Part shown: piece after piece, positions 5,135-6,226 of the stretch
Numbering within the stretch: position 1 is the first letter of the stretch
How the letters are laid out: every line of letters starts with the position of its first letter
DNA from: Pseudomonadota bacterium
GTDB taxonomy: Bacteria > Desulfobacterota > Desulfobacteria > Desulfobacterales > RPRI01
DNA length: 6,226 nt
Reading direction: 5' to 3'
Assembly (NCBI GenBank): GCA_018830925.1
Contig: JAHJRK010000471.1
Location: 1 to 6,226 of the forward strand
Translations under genes and position numbers: made by a program
Notes under the pieces: model-generated
The model's database searches: none
Seen by the model: the letters and a program-made list of their open reading frames with translations, nothing else
Told to the model about the DNA's origin: nothing

Positions 5135-6142
5135 GTGGAAAAAACGATAGATCAGATATGTGCGGATGCTCTTAAGGAAATTGAAACAGCAAAAAGCAAA
5201 GAGAGCTTAAATGCGGTTTCCCTGAAATACCTTAGCAGAAAAGGTATTGTTACCCAATTTTTAAGAAGCATCTCAAAACTTCCTCCCGAAGAAAGGCCGA
5301 AAGCAGGAGAGAGGGCAAATGAGACAAAGAAAACCCTGGAAAAAGCTGTTGAAGATGCAATAAACAGTCTCAATGCCAAGGCGCCTGATGCAGATGACTT
5401 CATCGACGTATCGTTACCCGGAAGATCCGCTTTACCCGGATCTCTTCATCCCATTACTCAGATTACAAGACAGATTTGCGATATATTTACCAGGATGGGA
5501 TTTGATATTGCCGAAGGACCAGAAATTGAGAGCGATTATTATAATTTTGAGGCTCTCAACATACCCAAATATCATCCTGCAAGGGATATGCAGGATACCT
5601 TCTATGTTTCAGATAATATTGTCCTCCGGACGCACACGTCACCTATCCAGGTACGAGTCATGGAAAAACGCAAACCGCCCGTTAAAGTAATTGCTCCCGG
5701 AAAGGTTTACCGGAGCGATTCGGATATCACCCATACACCTATGTTCCACCAAGTCGAAGGCCTCATGGTCGGTGAGAACATATCATTCGGAAATCTCAAG
5801 GGAATTCTTTCCAACTTTGTTCATCTCATGTTTGATGAAAAGACAAGCTTAAGATTCAGGCCAAGCTTTTTCCCATTCACAGAGCCAAGCGCCGAGGTCG
5901 ACATACTTTGCGTTATGTGCAGGGGAAAGGGCTGCAGGGTCTGTTCACAGACAGGATGGCTCGAGGTTCTTGGAGCGGGCATGGTTCACCCCGCCGTATT
6001 TGAAAATGTCGGATACGACACATCCAGAATCACAGGCTTTGCCTTCGGGATGGGGGTTGAACGCATTACAATGTTAAAATACGGGATAGACGACATCCGG
6101 AAATTCTTCGAAAACGATTTCAGGTTTTTAAGGCAGTTCTGA
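5135..6142 (+). CDS. pheS: Phenylalanyl-tRNA synthetase alpha subunit, GTG start
   Basis: The catalytic alpha chain of the alpha2beta2 enzyme that charges tRNA-Phe. It has 335 residues against 327 in E. coli. Residues 1-85 form the N-terminal coiled coil (YLSRKG, LPPEERPKAGE). The class II catalytic core follows: FIDVSLPGR (89-97), GPEIESDYYNFEALN (128-142), HPARDMQDTF (147-156), motif 2 VYRSDSDITHTPMFHQVEG (191-209), FRPSFFPFTEPSAEVD (241-256) and motif 3 GFAFGMGVERITMLKYGI (301-318). The extra length is mostly a Cys4 insert, C259, C262, C267 and C270, which could bind zinc; E. coli PheS lacks it. GTG 5135 is the only start that keeps the family N-terminus, since an in-frame stop lies at 5105 and there is no nearby ATG. 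No Shine-Dalgarno is visible before it. pheT follows after 1 nt. Confidence 0.97.
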   Translation: MEKTIDQICADALKEIETAKSKESLNAVSLKYLSRKGIVTQFLRSISKLPPEERPKAGERANETKKTLEKAVEDAINSLNAKAPDADDFIDVSLPGRSALPGSLHPITQITRQICDIFTRMGFDIAEGPEIESDYYNFEALNIPKYHPARDMQDTFYVSDNIVLRTHTSPIQVRVMEKRKPPVKVIAPGKVYRSDSDITHTPMFHQVEGLMVGENISFGNLKGILSNFVHLMFDEKTSLRFRPSFFPFTEPSAEVDILCVMCRGKGCRVCSQTGWLEVLGAGMVHPAVFENVGYDTSRITGFAFGMGVERITMLKYGIDDIRKFFENDFRFLRQF

Positions 6143-6143
6143 T

Positions 6144-6226
6144 ATGAAAGTTAGTTTAAGCTGGCTGAAAGATTATGTCCGCATCGAAATGGATATTCAT
6201 GACTTGACATCAGCCCTGACGATGGC
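6144..6226 (+). CDS. pheT: Phenylalanyl-tRNA synthetase beta subunit (N-terminal fragment, cut by window edge)
   Basis: Only the first 27 codons are inside the window. They read MKVSLSWLKDYVRIEMDIHD and on to LTSALTM, the standard opening of bacterial PheT (K-S-WL-DYV ... L...LTM). ATG 6144 lies 1 nt after the pheS stop, so the two are translationally coupled in all likelihood; an AAGG sits 10 nt upstream inside the end of pheS. The beta chain completes the alpha2beta2 synthetase and carries editing and tRNA-binding domains beyond the window. Confidence 0.93.
   Translation, partial: MKVSLSWLKDYVRIEMDIHDLTSALTM

Noticed and set aside
1..6226. CRISPR arrays, tRNA/rRNA genes, transposases, prophage or toxin-antitoxin genes
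   Set aside because: None seen on either strand: no regularly spaced direct repeats, no tRNA-like cloverleaf, and no ORF resembling such proteins.

Overview
The window looks like chromosomal DNA from a Gram-negative bacterium, probably a sulfate-reducer-type Desulfobacterota (former Deltaproteobacteria, Desulfobacterales-like). The envelope genes (an outer-membrane lipoprotein channel and a periplasmic adaptor) show that it is Gram-negative. The lineage guess rests on remembered resemblance of the infC-rpmI intergenic repeat, and of the Cys4-containing PheS, to sequences from that group; it is inference, not a search result.

Left part, minus strand (1-2221): two genes of a tripartite efflux pump, read right to left. 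A NodT-family outer-membrane factor (lipoprotein) comes first. A MacA/HlyD-type periplasmic adaptor starts 12 nt after its stop and runs off the left edge. The inner-membrane pump gene is presumably further left, outside the window. A good sigma70-like promoter (TTGAAA-N17-TATAAA) lies just upstream of the first gene.

Middle (2222-3546): a 259-nt divergent intergenic region carrying repeat-like ends, then a 10-TM EamA/DMT-family permease on the plus strand, then a 166-nt gap with a weak terminator-like hairpin and a perfect TATAAT box ahead of infC.

Right part, plus strand (3568-6226): the classical translation operon infC-rpmI-rplT-pheS-pheT (IF3, L35, L20, PheRS alpha, start of PheRS beta), without thrS directly upstream. 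The best-supported infC start is an AUA codon placed 6 nt after a very strong Shine-Dalgarno sequence. This fits the known use of rare start codons by infC for autoregulation. A structured repeat of about 200 bp, with 9-bp terminal inverted repeats and several internal hairpins, sits between infC and rpmI inside the operon. A 13-bp hairpin without a U-tract separates rplT from pheS, which starts with GTG and has no visible Shine-Dalgarno.

I do not see a new multi-gene system here. The window is mostly conserved housekeeping genes plus an efflux cassette. The points worth a second look are the infC start, the intra-operon repeat and its possible partner upstream of the permease, and the rplT-pheS hairpin.
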